Source of the DNA: FEN-1297 sp046706945
GTDB taxonomy: Bacteria > Bacteroidota > Ignavibacteria > Ignavibacteriales > Ignavibacteriaceae
Assembly (NCBI GenBank): GCA_046706945.1
Contig: JBJKOY010000526.1
Span: 1-10,489 of the forward strand
Reading direction: 5' to 3'
DNA length: 10,489 bases
This document shows positions 1 through 7,574 of this stretch, piece after piece. The stretch's first letter is position 1. Every line of letters begins with the position of its first letter. A program made the translations under genes and the position numbers. The notes below the pieces were generated by a model. It was not told the DNA's origin. It was given only the letters and a program-made list of their open reading frames with translations, and did no database searches.

Positions 1-230
1 AGATTGAGCTTGGGATTTATATCTTTCAAAGCTCTTTTATAATCCCCCTTATTTTGAATAACCCTGAGTCTGCGGTCTCTTACCGCTCCAAGGCTGCCGG
101 GTTCGCTTTTGCTGAAGTTTCCCGGTACCAGGAATCGGTAATCGAGTTCTACGCTTTCCTTAGCATCGCTGCTGGGAAGAATAGAGACTTTTACGCGCTG
201 TGCGATTTTAGGTGACGTCGGGCGTGCCAT
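1..230 (-). CDS. tssB: TssB, T6SS contractile sheath small subunit (partial; C-terminus beyond left edge)
   Basis: TssB (VipA/ImpB family) pairs with TssC to build the cytoplasmic sheath whose contraction fires the Hcp tube. The ATG is at 228-230, and 76 codons are readable before the window edge; full-length family members are about 160-175 residues. The N-terminus begins MARPTSPKIAQRVKVSI, followed by VELDYRFLVPGNFS and then a segment reading NKGDYKRALKDINPKL. This fits the family pattern of a basic start, an RVxI strand, the 'L.VLGDFS' strand and a 'D.FN.VM....L.L' helix. An AGAGG Shine-Dalgarno site (236-240) lies 5 nt upstream of the ATG, inside tssA. The gene overlaps the tssA 3' end by 40 nt in another frame, suggesting translational coupling. 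A TssC gene is expected next, outside the window. The identity rests on the N-terminal half only, plus the gene's position after tssA. Confidence 0.85.
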   Translation of the reverse strand, partial: MARPTSPKIAQRVKVSILPSSDAKESVELDYRFLVPGNFSKSEPGSLGAVRDRRLRVIQNKGDYKRALKDINPKLN

Positions 231-1954
231 ACTAACCTCTCTTGTTGTTTTAGTTTATTAAGTTTAATTGCCAAAACTCCGTCGTATTTTGCAATTTCAT
301 GGAACAATTCGTTTTGTTCCGTCTGCAGTGCCGCCGGTAATTCTCCTCCGTTTTCCAGGGCCATTAGTTCCTGGTTGGTTAAATAGAGGGATTCCCAAAC
401 CGCGGTGCATAATCCCGGCTCCCATCCCGCGAGATTGTTTTCCCTGATAGTGTTCTTTAGTTCCAAAAGATTGACTCTTGCAAGTTCGTATTCCTTTAAT
501 TTTAAACAATAATTCGCCAGGTTGAGTCTTCTTAAAAATTTGCCTTTTTTCCTGTCTTCGCTTTTTAAGCCTTCCTGCATTGTCAGAAGATTTTTCTCAA
601 AATTCTCCGGAAGGTCTCTGCTTACGGTTTCAAATTCTTTGTTTATACTTTCATATTGTTCCCCGAGTATGGGAGGCAGAAGACTTGTTCCGCCGTTTCC
701 CTCGGAGCTCAATGCATTCTTCACATCGGCGTTCAGCCATTTTTTCGTATCGGGTTCCGCAAACGGGGTTTGCTTATCGCTGAATTTAAGCTCGGGTAAA
801 TCGGGAAACTTTCTCAATACCTTCGCAAGCTGCAGTTTTATATCCAGCGCAGCCGACTTATAGTTCTCACCTTTCTTCTCTAGGGATTCAATTAAATATT
901 TTTGAGCGTCGAACCAGTACCTGAAAGGACTGCCGTCCTTGATAAATTCCGTTTCCACTCTTGCGATCAGCATATCGTAATTTCCGTTCACGAACCAGTC
1001 CTTGACCAATCCCTTAATTACATTGTTGGGAGGGTCGATAAGTGTTGCCCCGTTGGTGTCCACGGGTCTTACAAGGCCGCCCCATTGTACGGCGGCGGCA
1101 ATTCCGAACACAAAGTAATTCTCGGGCACCCTTTGTTTTTTTGCTCCTTCTTCGTCGTATTCAAAAAAGTACGTAAGAGTTTTTCTAAGCTGCTGAACCG
1201 CGTCCTTTTCGGATCTCAGCACAGTTTCCTGGACAGCGGCAGGCGCGCCCGCAGACGGCTGCACCGAGGATACGGCGGCAGGCTTTTTCTTTTCCGGGGG
1301 CTTTAATAAAACTTCGGCTTCCGCGGCCTGCGTATTTATAACGTTAAGAAGGGAGTCAAGCGATGGTTTGTTGTCCGGAAATAATTTGTCGCATTCGGCG
1401 ATTATTTCATTTAACAGCTGCCCGTTTTCCTTGACTGCCTTTGCGTTGGAATTCTTTATATCTTCTTTCTCGAGCAGCTTTAAAAGACGGCCGGTGTTTA
1501 TGAACTGCATGGATTTGCTTTTGTGCACCGGGTCCGCCGGGAATAAATTATCTCCGTACTTTTTAAGAAGATTTAAAATTAATATCAATCCTTTCCTCAG
1601 CCCGGGGATATTTTCCGTTCTGTAGTACGCAAAACAAAGCCAGACGGCGACTTTAATGTCCTTGCTTTTTTCTCTTAAAATATTTTCGGAAAGTTCCTGC
1701 CAGGATTTATAATCGGGAATTGTCTTGGGCACTTCCATCGTCAATTTAAAATAATCTTCATCCTTGGACGCGTCCGCCCCTGCGGGATTATCTCCGGAAA
1801 TATCTTCAAGAAGTTCCTTTACGGATTCCGGTATTTCGATTTCGCTTATTCCCGGTTTTTCGGCTTCTTTTGTTTCGTTTGTCTCGGCAGCATTAGACTC
1901 CTTCGGTTCCGCTTCAATAGTTTCGGGAGTATCGGCTGCATTCGTATCAGGCAT
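191..1954 (-). CDS. tssA: TssA, T6SS baseplate/sheath assembly protein with VasJ-like C-terminus
   Basis: TssA proteins are cytoplasmic assembly chaperones or caps that contact the membrane complex, baseplate and growing tail. The protein is 587 residues. Residues 1-40 are an acidic, low-complexity extension with an internal 16-residue duplication. The ImpA_N domain follows: SGDNPAGAD at about 53-61, a KDIKVAVWL helix at 98-106 and IPGLRKGL at 116-123. A Pro/Ala/Lys-rich linker spans about 218-242. A second helical domain contains FRYWFDAQKYLIESL (344-358). The C-terminal part (about 470-565) has RRLNLANYCLKLKEYELA, WEPGL (511-515) and an AKYDGVLAIKL end, resembling VasJ-type TssA rather than the long ring-forming TssA1 type. 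The ATG at 1952-1954 has an AGAGGA site 8 nt upstream, and the first downstream in-frame Met is near residue 73, inside ImpA_N. The gene starts 17 nt after tagF and overlaps tssB by 40 nt. Confidence 0.9.
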   Translation of the reverse strand: MPDTNAADTPETIEAEPKESNAAETNETKEAEKPGISEIEIPESVKELLEDISGDNPAGADASKDEDYFKLTMEVPKTIPDYKSWQELSENILREKSKDIKVAVWLCFAYYRTENIPGLRKGLILILNLLKKYGDNLFPADPVHKSKSMQFINTGRLLKLLEKEDIKNSNAKAVKENGQLLNEIIAECDKLFPDNKPSLDSLLNVINTQAAEAEVLLKPPEKKKPAAVSSVQPSAGAPAAVQETVLRSEKDAVQQLRKTLTYFFEYDEEGAKKQRVPENYFVFGIAAAVQWGGLVRPVDTNGATLIDPPNNVIKGLVKDWFVNGNYDMLIARVETEFIKDGSPFRYWFDAQKYLIESLEKKGENYKSAALDIKLQLAKVLRKFPDLPELKFSDKQTPFAEPDTKKWLNADVKNALSSEGNGGTSLLPPILGEQYESINKEFETVSRDLPENFEKNLLTMQEGLKSEDRKKGKFLRRLNLANYCLKLKEYELARVNLLELKNTIRENNLAGWEPGLCTAVWESLYLTNQELMALENGGELPAALQTEQNELFHEIAKYDGVLAIKLNKLKQQERLVWHARRHLKSHSA

Positions 1955-1971
1955 GCTGTTGTCCTCTTGTT

Positions 1972-2931
1972 TTAAAAAGAATTTAAAAAATCATAGAGAG
2001 AAGAACCGCTCCCGGCAAATGCGGTTCCGTTTTCAGCTTCATTGCGCGGACTTAATAGTCCCGAGTCTATATCGGCTATATCAATTAATTCTTCCGGTTT
2101 ATTGAGGGGATTGATAAGGTCGGAAAAATTTCCGGGAACGAGCTTATGCCACGAGATGAACATTTCCGCCGGCAGGCCTGCTCCGGGGTACGTCCAGAAA
2201 ACCGAACTCATAACGCTTCCGTTCTTCTTTTCAAACAACCTGATCCAGAAGGATACGTCGTAAGGAATAATGTTTGTATCTCCGGCCAGGGGATTTTTCG
2301 TTACGTAAGACTTTAACAAATTCTGACCTTTCGTTACCGCTTTCGGAATAAGATCTTTAAAATTATTTTCTCTTAAGCCGGAAGGGAAATTCCGTTCCAG
2401 GAAACCGGAGATACTGTTGGTCCGCAAATAATTTCCGAAGTCCGCGGCCGGGTTGTTGTTTTTCACGAGACCGGAGATAATACTTTCAAAAGCGGAATTT
2501 AATTCCCCGGAATTCAGGTCTGATTTAATTTCTTCGAATATTAAGTCGGCTTTGCCGAACAAATCTTTGAACATAACCGGGATCAAATAAAATTCCCGCG
2601 GAGTAGAATAGGAACTGCCTGGTCTGACAAACACGAGGAACGGAAAAAGCCTGCCGCTCTTATCGTTGCTCGGGTACATATTGCCGGTTAAAATATTTTT
2701 TGTCGCCGGATCGTGATATATAAACCGGAAACAGGGTGACTCCGTGTAAAGTTTTTCCCACCGGCTTCCGGTAGAGACCTTTAACCGCGTAATACCTTCC
2801 TGCAGCCATTTGTCGAAGCTTAGAAGTTCGGCATTAGCGGCATTATATTTAATAAAATCGGCAAACCGGGGCAGTTTCCCGAAATATCCGCGGCTTAATT
2901 CCGGGCTGCCGTTATTTTTAGAATTGAGCAA
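1972..2931 (-). CDS. tagF: TagF (ImpM/DUF2094 family), post-translational T6SS regulator, TTG start
   Basis: TagF is a cytoplasmic repressor of T6SS assembly; in Pseudomonas and Agrobacterium it acts through the FHA protein, and an FHA gene is present here at 9443-10489. Visible family signatures are GYFGKLPRFADFI at residues 15-27, KWLQEGI at 41-47, and a YPSNDKSGRLFPF block at about 86-98 (family pattern: pS.D..GR.FP). A C-terminal SFWIRLF...SVFW strand matches the family's Trp-rich region. At 319 residues it is longer than stand-alone TagF proteins of roughly 200-230, with extra sequence between about 110 and 240. There is no phosphatase fusion. The only credible start is TTG at 2929-2931: the tssM TGA lies in the same frame one codon upstream, and no ATG/GTG precedes the conserved motif. 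The ribosome site is weak (GGA, 7 nt away), so translation probably depends on tssM. tssA follows after 17 nt. Confidence 0.88.
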   Translation of the reverse strand: MLNSKNNGSPELSRGYFGKLPRFADFIKYNAANAELLSFDKWLQEGITRLKVSTGSRWEKLYTESPCFRFIYHDPATKNILTGNMYPSNDKSGRLFPFLVFVRPGSSYSTPREFYLIPVMFKDLFGKADLIFEEIKSDLNSGELNSAFESIISGLVKNNNPAADFGNYLRTNSISGFLERNFPSGLRENNFKDLIPKAVTKGQNLLKSYVTKNPLAGDTNIIPYDVSFWIRLFEKKNGSVMSSVFWTYPGAGLPAEMFISWHKLVPGNFSDLINPLNKPEELIDIADIDSGLLSPRNEAENGTAFAGSGSSLYDFLNSF

Positions 2932-2934
2932 AGT

Positions 2935-5900
2935 TCAATCCAGTTTATTCGGGATATTAAACGAGCTGAAAAAGCCGGATGAGAACGGGTTTTTGGAACT
3001 GTAAGTACTGAGCATGTAATACACGTTGACGTTATATACGTTGTCTTTCTTAAAGGTCCATGTCAGCCTGTACTGTGAGGCCGAACCCGTACCGGATATG
3101 TCGGCATCTTTTATTAATCTGAATAACGCCCATTCTCCGTCGAAGGTTTTTGTATCCGATGTCCCGTAGTCGTGGATGGTTATATTCATCCTTACCCCGG
3201 GAGTGCCTTTATTGCCGGGCCAGGTATAGTCCGTCCAGAACGGTGCGCCCATCTGGTAATAGTTTTCGGTTCCGTCAAGGTTCAAATAGATCTGTTCGAC
3301 TATCGGTTTTTTCCCGTTGATGATTTTTGAATCCGGTAGCTGCGGCTTTAACCTGAAAGAAATACTCATGCTGCCGTTGCCGAACAAGGTATTTGAGATC
3401 GATTCGGCCGTTCTGAGCATATCCTTAAAGTTCCTGGAAAAATCCAATCCGGAGCCTTCCCACTGGTTTACGGTCCAGCTGCCTTTGCTTATAAAAGGGC
3501 TCAGCTCGGAATTAAAAAATGACCACAAGGTGCCGTCCTGCGGTTTGAAGAAATCTTTGAAATCCTGGATCGGGACGTCGTTTGCCGTCTGTTTAAACGG
3601 AAACGAATTAGCCATGTTGGCATTAAACGGATCGGCAATCTTGGCCTTCCATTCGGTGTTCAGGTATTGTTCGGCATCCGAAAGTATTGCGCTCCACGAA
3701 AGTTTGACCGGCTCGGTAAAAACGCTTTGAACGCTCTGAATGTCGAAAGTAGCGCCCCTTATTACCTGCATCGCGGTAGGGAATTCAACGGCACGCTGGG
3801 TAAGGACTTTTACAGCATAATCTTTCGTCAGATCCTGTCCGCCTTTAATCGATTCCAGGACGCCGTTTATAGCGCCGTATTGAGCGATCACCGCATTCAG
3901 ATCGCTGTTCTGCCCTCCCTGCTGGCCGTTAATAAATTTCTGGAACTTGCCGATGTCGTTGATAACGCCGGATGTCTGACTGACCTGGGAAAATTTCGGA
4001 TTTTTGTTCTGCTGCACCGAATCCTGCCCCAGAACCCCGGCTATAGTCTGCAGTTGTCCCGAGAAGACTTTAAGAAGCAGGATCAAGGGGGAATTGACAG
4101 GATCGCTCAGCAGTTTCATATTGCTTGCCGCAAGAGGCACGGACCCGAAATTTCCGAACCTGATGCTCTGAATAAACTGCAGCCAGGTTTGTTCGTAATC
4201 GGCGGCGTAAAGATTCAGAAGGTCTCTTTTCATTTTCGGACCGCTGAAGCTGTCGTTTGCGGACGCGTTGTAATTTCTGTTTCCCAGTACCCAGTCGTCT
4301 CTTCCGGGGTTCTGGCTTTCCTCGTTAATGGCTCCCTTCATAAAATCATTCCATCCGCCGTCGGTAAATATATACGGAATTCTGGCGTCCGTTTTCATTA
4401 CCGTAAGGAACCTCCCGCCGATGGCCTGTTCGAGCGTAAGGTCGTTCGAATACTTTCCAATCCCGTTTTGTTTTATCCGCGCATAAATGGTTTCCGGGTT
4501 CGGTTTGAATTGTATTCTGTTTCTTACAAGGTTGACAAGCAGGTTGTCCGTTTTAACCGGGTACAGGTCCTTATTTTCGAGTCCCGTTGCCAAAAACGAA
4601 GTGTAATTATTGAACAGGTGCTTGAGCGAATCTTTTTGTGCCGAGGGAGCAATCGGGTTTAAAAACTTTGAAGCAAGAATCCATGAAAATTCCTTATTTA
4701 GAGTACGGTATTGAAGTGAATCCAATCTATTTCGCTCCTTGCCGAGAAGGAGGTAGCATTTTAAATAATCGTATACTTCTTCGCCCGAATAATCCTGCCC
4801 GTTTGCATAATTGTTTAAGTTCTTTACTATCTCGTCGTATATATTCTGGGTGAAGAAATTATCGGTCCTGGCGAAGTAAAGCTGTTTCAACGGGGCCAGC
4901 ATCCTGGTGCTGCGGTCCATTCCGAAACCGATTAACGATTTATCGGCCGTGCCGTTGCGAATGCCTGTTATCAAAGCTCTAAGGCTGTCGGATTTTGAGA
5001 AGGTAGTCAATAGATCTCCGTTCCAGTTTATCCTATTGAACGAAGCGGCCGTGTTCGCGACCTTTTTAAGCAGCGAACTGCTGCCGTTGTATCCGATCAG
5101 CGTAAAGAGGCAAAACAGCAGTAATGCCGCTGCGGAGATCGAGACGGTAAGCATTTTGTAAAAATTAATTCTCTTCGAGGTGCCGGTTGTCTGCCCGGCT
5201 GCGTAATTTTGATCGCCTATGACGACGTCGTTCAATAGATCCTTGATGAAATAATTCTTCGTTTCGATTGTCTCGTCGTCGTCGTCCCCGGCTGTTTCGC
5301 TAAGGTTAAACTGCTTTGCAATTTCCTTAATAGCAAGATCGAGAGGCGCTCCTTCCTGGGTACCGCTTGTAAAATAAAACCCTCTGAAAATCGGGTTACC
5401 CTGGTACGGGTTGGATTGAAATACTTCTCCTACCAGGTAAGTTAATTTCGACTGGAGCGACTGGAACTGGAAGGGGAACAGAAAAACTTTTCGCCTTTGC
5501 TCCCTCTTAAGAGGTCCGCTTAGACGGATGGTTCTTATATCGAAAAGCTTATCCTCGAGTTTCTTATACTCGTCGCGGAAGACTTCCTTGATTGCCGGGT
5601 CCGACTGCTGCGACGGCGTTAAAGTCGCTCCCCAGATCTGCGACCTCTCGGTCTCGCTGAAATCGCCGAAATACTCGACGAACCCCTGTATAAGGTCGCA
5701 CTTGGTAAAGACGAAATATACCGGGAAGTTAACCCCGAGGTTTTCGATTAACTCGTCTATCCTTTTGCGGATGTTTCTTGCATGATCGTAAAGCCTGTCT
5801 TTGTCGGAGTTGATTATTTCGTCTATATTTATGGAAACAATAACGCCGTTGACGGGTTTTTTCTTCCTGTTCTTTTTCAATGTATCGAGAAAAGCTATCC

Positions 5901-6471
5901 ATTCGGGCCGGTCTTCCGATTCGGTTACATAGCGTCCCGCGGTATCGAGGAAGATGGCTTTTGTCGAAAAGAACCAGTCGCAGTTTCTGGTCCCCCCCAC
6001 TCCTCTGAATCCTTCTTTGCCGAACGGGAACTCGAGCCCGGAGTTTTGTATGGCGGTTGTTTTTCCTGCCGCCGGGGGACCGATAAACATATACCAGGGC
6101 AGCGCGTAAAGTGCGGCTTTACCGCGTTTTCCTTTTGCCAGTTTCGAATTCTTCAAAGATACTATAGCAGCCTCAAGCTGTTTTTTGAACTGCTCTATCT
6201 CGGCTCTCTTTTCGGGACTCAAGCCCTGCATTTCCGCGTCCGATTCCGAACTAATCGACTTTTCTATCTGAGAAGCTTTCTGCACTTCTTTCATCCTGGT
6301 ATACAGCAGGATTATTACCATAACCAGAATTAAAACAAGAGTAATACTGATCTTGTAAACCAATGCTACATGGAAAATAGTACCCAGCACGAAAAAAAGC
6401 ACGATAACGATAAAAAAGATAATAGATATTATCCCTTTGGGACCCGTAATAAAGCTGATCAGTTTATCCAT
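2935..6471 (-). CDS. tssM: TssM (IcmF family), inner-membrane core of the T6SS membrane complex
   Basis: TssM spans the inner membrane and crosses the periplasm to TssJ, forming with TssL the channel through which the tail is fired. The protein is 1178 residues, the usual size. Two membrane helices lie near residues 13-32 and 36-57. The cytoplasmic NTPase-like domain has an intact Walker A GPPAAGKT (131-138), a Walker-B-like FLDTAGR (174-180) and a TKCD guanine-specificity-like motif (256-259); many TssM proteins have lost the Walker A, so its conservation here suggests nucleotide use. A third helix spans about 442-460. The remainder is periplasmic, ending with the IcmF C-terminal signature: WPG (1084-1086), FDGEWALFRL (1110-1119) and a final NPF...F.IP tail. 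An acidic DDDD stretch (about 396-399) lies just before helix 3. The ATG at 6469-6471 has no visible Shine-Dalgarno; the 61-nt leader after tssL is A/T-rich. It ends with TGA one codon before the tagF TTG, in the same frame. Confidence 0.97.
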   Translation of the reverse strand: MDKLISFITGPKGIISIIFFIVIVLFFVLGTIFHVALVYKISITLVLILVMVIILLYTRMKEVQKASQIEKSISSESDAEMQGLSPEKRAEIEQFKKQLEAAIVSLKNSKLAKGKRGKAALYALPWYMFIGPPAAGKTTAIQNSGLEFPFGKEGFRGVGGTRNCDWFFSTKAIFLDTAGRYVTESEDRPEWIAFLDTLKKNRKKKPVNGVIVSINIDEIINSDKDRLYDHARNIRKRIDELIENLGVNFPVYFVFTKCDLIQGFVEYFGDFSETERSQIWGATLTPSQQSDPAIKEVFRDEYKKLEDKLFDIRTIRLSGPLKREQRRKVFLFPFQFQSLQSKLTYLVGEVFQSNPYQGNPIFRGFYFTSGTQEGAPLDLAIKEIAKQFNLSETAGDDDDETIETKNYFIKDLLNDVVIGDQNYAAGQTTGTSKRINFYKMLTVSISAAALLLFCLFTLIGYNGSSSLLKKVANTAASFNRINWNGDLLTTFSKSDSLRALITGIRNGTADKSLIGFGMDRSTRMLAPLKQLYFARTDNFFTQNIYDEIVKNLNNYANGQDYSGEEVYDYLKCYLLLGKERNRLDSLQYRTLNKEFSWILASKFLNPIAPSAQKDSLKHLFNNYTSFLATGLENKDLYPVKTDNLLVNLVRNRIQFKPNPETIYARIKQNGIGKYSNDLTLEQAIGGRFLTVMKTDARIPYIFTDGGWNDFMKGAINEESQNPGRDDWVLGNRNYNASANDSFSGPKMKRDLLNLYAADYEQTWLQFIQSIRFGNFGSVPLAASNMKLLSDPVNSPLILLLKVFSGQLQTIAGVLGQDSVQQNKNPKFSQVSQTSGVINDIGKFQKFINGQQGGQNSDLNAVIAQYGAINGVLESIKGGQDLTKDYAVKVLTQRAVEFPTAMQVIRGATFDIQSVQSVFTEPVKLSWSAILSDAEQYLNTEWKAKIADPFNANMANSFPFKQTANDVPIQDFKDFFKPQDGTLWSFFNSELSPFISKGSWTVNQWEGSGLDFSRNFKDMLRTAESISNTLFGNGSMSISFRLKPQLPDSKIINGKKPIVEQIYLNLDGTENYYQMGAPFWTDYTWPGNKGTPGVRMNITIHDYGTSDTKTFDGEWALFRLIKDADISGTGSASQYRLTWTFKKDNVYNVNVYYMLSTYSSKNPFSSGFFSSFNIPNKLD

Positions 6472-6532
6472 TTGACGACTTATAAAAAATTTTAGTTAAA
6501 GACTTTTGTTTAAAAAGCAATGCCGGGTATTT
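6472..6532 (-). promoter_or_regulatory. A/T-rich tssL-tssM spacer without a Shine-Dalgarno site
   Basis: The 61 nt between the tssL stop and the tssM ATG contain A- and T-runs on the coding strand and no GGAG/AGGA-type sequence in the 20 nt before the ATG. The tssL, tssA, tssB and tssJ starts all carry recognisable sites at normal spacing. An unstructured A/U-rich leader can recruit ribosomes without a Shine-Dalgarno site, so this may lower or decouple tssM translation relative to tssL. No promoter or terminator can be supported here. What is seen is only the absence of a site; the effect on translation is inference. Confidence 0.3.
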
Positions 6533-7228
6533 TTAAGCCAGCATTCTTTGAATGATCTCTATGATATGCGAGGCTTTGCCGGAAATTGACGCAGACATAA
6601 TTACGTAAAACACAATACCGATAACCACAGCTCCGGCGGGATACAGCCAAGCGGGTATTTTACCTTTTACGGAGTAAGCAAACGTGTCGTGCGGCCTGCC
6701 GTTCGGCGAAATTGCTTCAACCGCCTTGAACATCTCGGGATGCAGTTCCATATTAAGATCGTCTATAATCCTGCGGAGGTTTTCGGGGGACTGGAGCTGG
6801 TATTTTCCCTTAAACCCGAGAGTGAGGCACAGGTAATATACTTCAAGTACATCCCTGTTGCTGCTGGTTCGCTGTCTCAATTCTTTCAGGTTATTGAAAA
6901 ATTCCTCGCCGGCGTTAAAAGTTTCGAACAGCTTCAGTTGAAGGGGTTCCGACAGCCATGAGTCTTTCTGACTCCACGCCGAACTGATGACGGTTTCGTC
7001 CAGGAAAGCAACAAGGGCGAATTTGGCCTGGCTGATTTTAGCGTTGTCTATGCCGGCTCCCCTCGTATCCCTTTCAAATTTATCGAACATTTCGCCTATA
7101 CGGTTCCTTAAATTGGCAGGGTCGCCGTATTCGTTTGTCGATCTTAATTGAAGGATAAGCATAAGGCATTCGGATGCGTTCTCTGCGAGCGTATTCTTTT
7201 TACCGTCTTTTGTCGAATTACTGCTCAT
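6533..7228 (-). CDS. tssL: TssL (DotU/IcmH family), tail-anchored inner-membrane T6SS component
   Basis: TssL sits in the inner membrane with its hook-shaped domain in the cytoplasm; it binds TssM and recruits TssK and the baseplate. The 231-residue protein shows the DotU signatures: AKFALVAFLDETVISSAW (68-85), LKLFETFNAGEEFFNNL (98-114) and LEVYYLCLTLGFKGKYQ (128-144). A single membrane helix at about 191-212 (IPAWLYPAGAVVIGIVFYVI core) sits near the C-terminus, as expected for a tail anchor. Only about 19 residues follow, so there is no peptidoglycan-binding OmpA-like extension; cell-wall anchoring, if any, must come from another protein. The ATG at 7226-7228 is supported by a GGAAGGA site about 6 nt upstream. 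A long non-coding stretch separates it from tssK, and tssM follows after 61 nt. Size and motifs are ordinary for the family. Confidence 0.95.
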   Translation of the reverse strand: MSSNSTKDGKKNTLAENASECLMLILQLRSTNEYGDPANLRNRIGEMFDKFERDTRGAGIDNAKISQAKFALVAFLDETVISSAWSQKDSWLSEPLQLKLFETFNAGEEFFNNLKELRQRTSSNRDVLEVYYLCLTLGFKGKYQLQSPENLRRIIDDLNMELHPEMFKAVEAISPNGRPHDTFAYSVKGKIPAWLYPAGAVVIGIVFYVIMSASISGKASHIIEIIQRMLA

Positions 7229-7261
7229 TAAAAATCCTTCCAGGTAATATTAAAATTAAGT

Positions 7262-7286
7262 TATTATATGCTGCCATATTATATGC
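7262..7286 (-). promoter_or_regulatory. Possible promoter region of tssL: two 10-bp direct repeats carrying TATAAT
   Basis: On the coding strand, GCATATAATA occurs twice, at 7277-7286 and 7262-7271, 15 bp apart, each containing a perfect TATAAT (-10-like) hexamer. A third TATAAT is at 7336-7341. The first two lie about 35-55 nt upstream of the tssL ATG. No good TTGACA-like -35 box is found 16-18 nt upstream of any of them (the nearest is a poor TTCCGT-like match), and no Bacteroidota-type TAnnTTTG was seen. The repeats could equally be a regulator binding site. Position and AT-richness favour a promoter, weakly. Confidence 0.3.
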
Positions 7287-7398
7287 ATGCTTCGTTCTAA
7301 CGGAACCGCCTCAGGGTTTAAAAATGCAACTTGATATTATACCGGAGACGTTTTCCCGGTTTTTAAAATCGGACTCCTCCCGAGTCTTTTAACTTCAA

Positions 7399-7423
7399 TT
7401 AAAAATTTCCCAATATTTGGGAA
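7399..7423 (-). terminator. Weak intrinsic-terminator-like hairpin downstream of tssK
   Basis: Read in the direction of transcription, a perfect 7-bp stem (TTCCCAA/TTGGGAA, 3-nt loop, 7407-7423) is followed by ATTTTTAA (7399-7406). The stem has only three G-C pairs and the T-run is short, so termination would be partial at best. It lies about 150 nt beyond the tssK stop and upstream of the TATAAT repeats, a sensible place for a break between two transcription units. Confidence 0.35.
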
Positions 7424-7574
7424 CCTTTCCCCGAAGGGGATAAATATTGCAGCCGGGGATGACATCCCGGCACAAAAAAGTCTTGAAGGTAAATTACCCT
7501 GAAAGGGTTAGATAAGATTTAATATTGTACGCGTGATATCAAAGGTCGCCAATAACTGACGGAAGAATAAATAC

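Larger units (their letters stand above)
7229..7574. other. 346-bp non-coding gap between tssK and tssL, dense in short palindromes
   Basis: No credible gene was found on either strand. The segment holds a series of short inverted repeats: 7341-7360 (ACCGG/CCGGT arms), 7372-7386 (GACTC/GAGTC), 7407-7423 (TTCCCAA/TTGGGAA), 7428-7440 (TCCCC/GGGGA), 7452-7471 (GCCGGGGAT/ATCCCGGC with one bulged G) and 7496-7508 (ACCCT/AGGGT). CAATATTT at 7411-7418 and AAATATTG at 7442-7449 form a further inverted pair enclosing the 7428-7440 hairpin, so alternative folds are possible. It is by far the largest gap in the window; the others are 3-61 bp. It could be an end-of-operon region followed by a promoter, a small mobile palindromic element, or a structured leader of tssL. 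None of these can be decided from sequence alone. Confidence 0.6.

Noticed and set aside
3667..4662. 331-codon open frame on the plus strand, opposite tssM
   Set aside because: It lies wholly antisense to the well-supported tssM periplasmic domain, shows no recognisable domain and has Arg/Phe/Val-rich composition typical of a shadow frame.
5782..6333. 183-codon plus-strand open frame opposite the tssM NTPase domain
   Set aside because: It is antisense to the Walker A/B-containing region of tssM, which is clearly the coding strand; no family features.
7174..7392. 72-codon plus-strand frame reaching into the tssK-tssL gap, a candidate small gene
   Set aside because: It begins antisense inside tssL and continues through the TATAAT repeats and hairpins; no coding signature. 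It would be divergent to every other gene.
7452..7480. GC-rich hairpin 7452-7471 as a rho-independent terminator
   Set aside because: For minus-strand transcripts the T-run precedes the stem rather than following it, and for plus-strand transcripts the stem is followed by an A-run, so it does not fit an intrinsic terminator in either direction.
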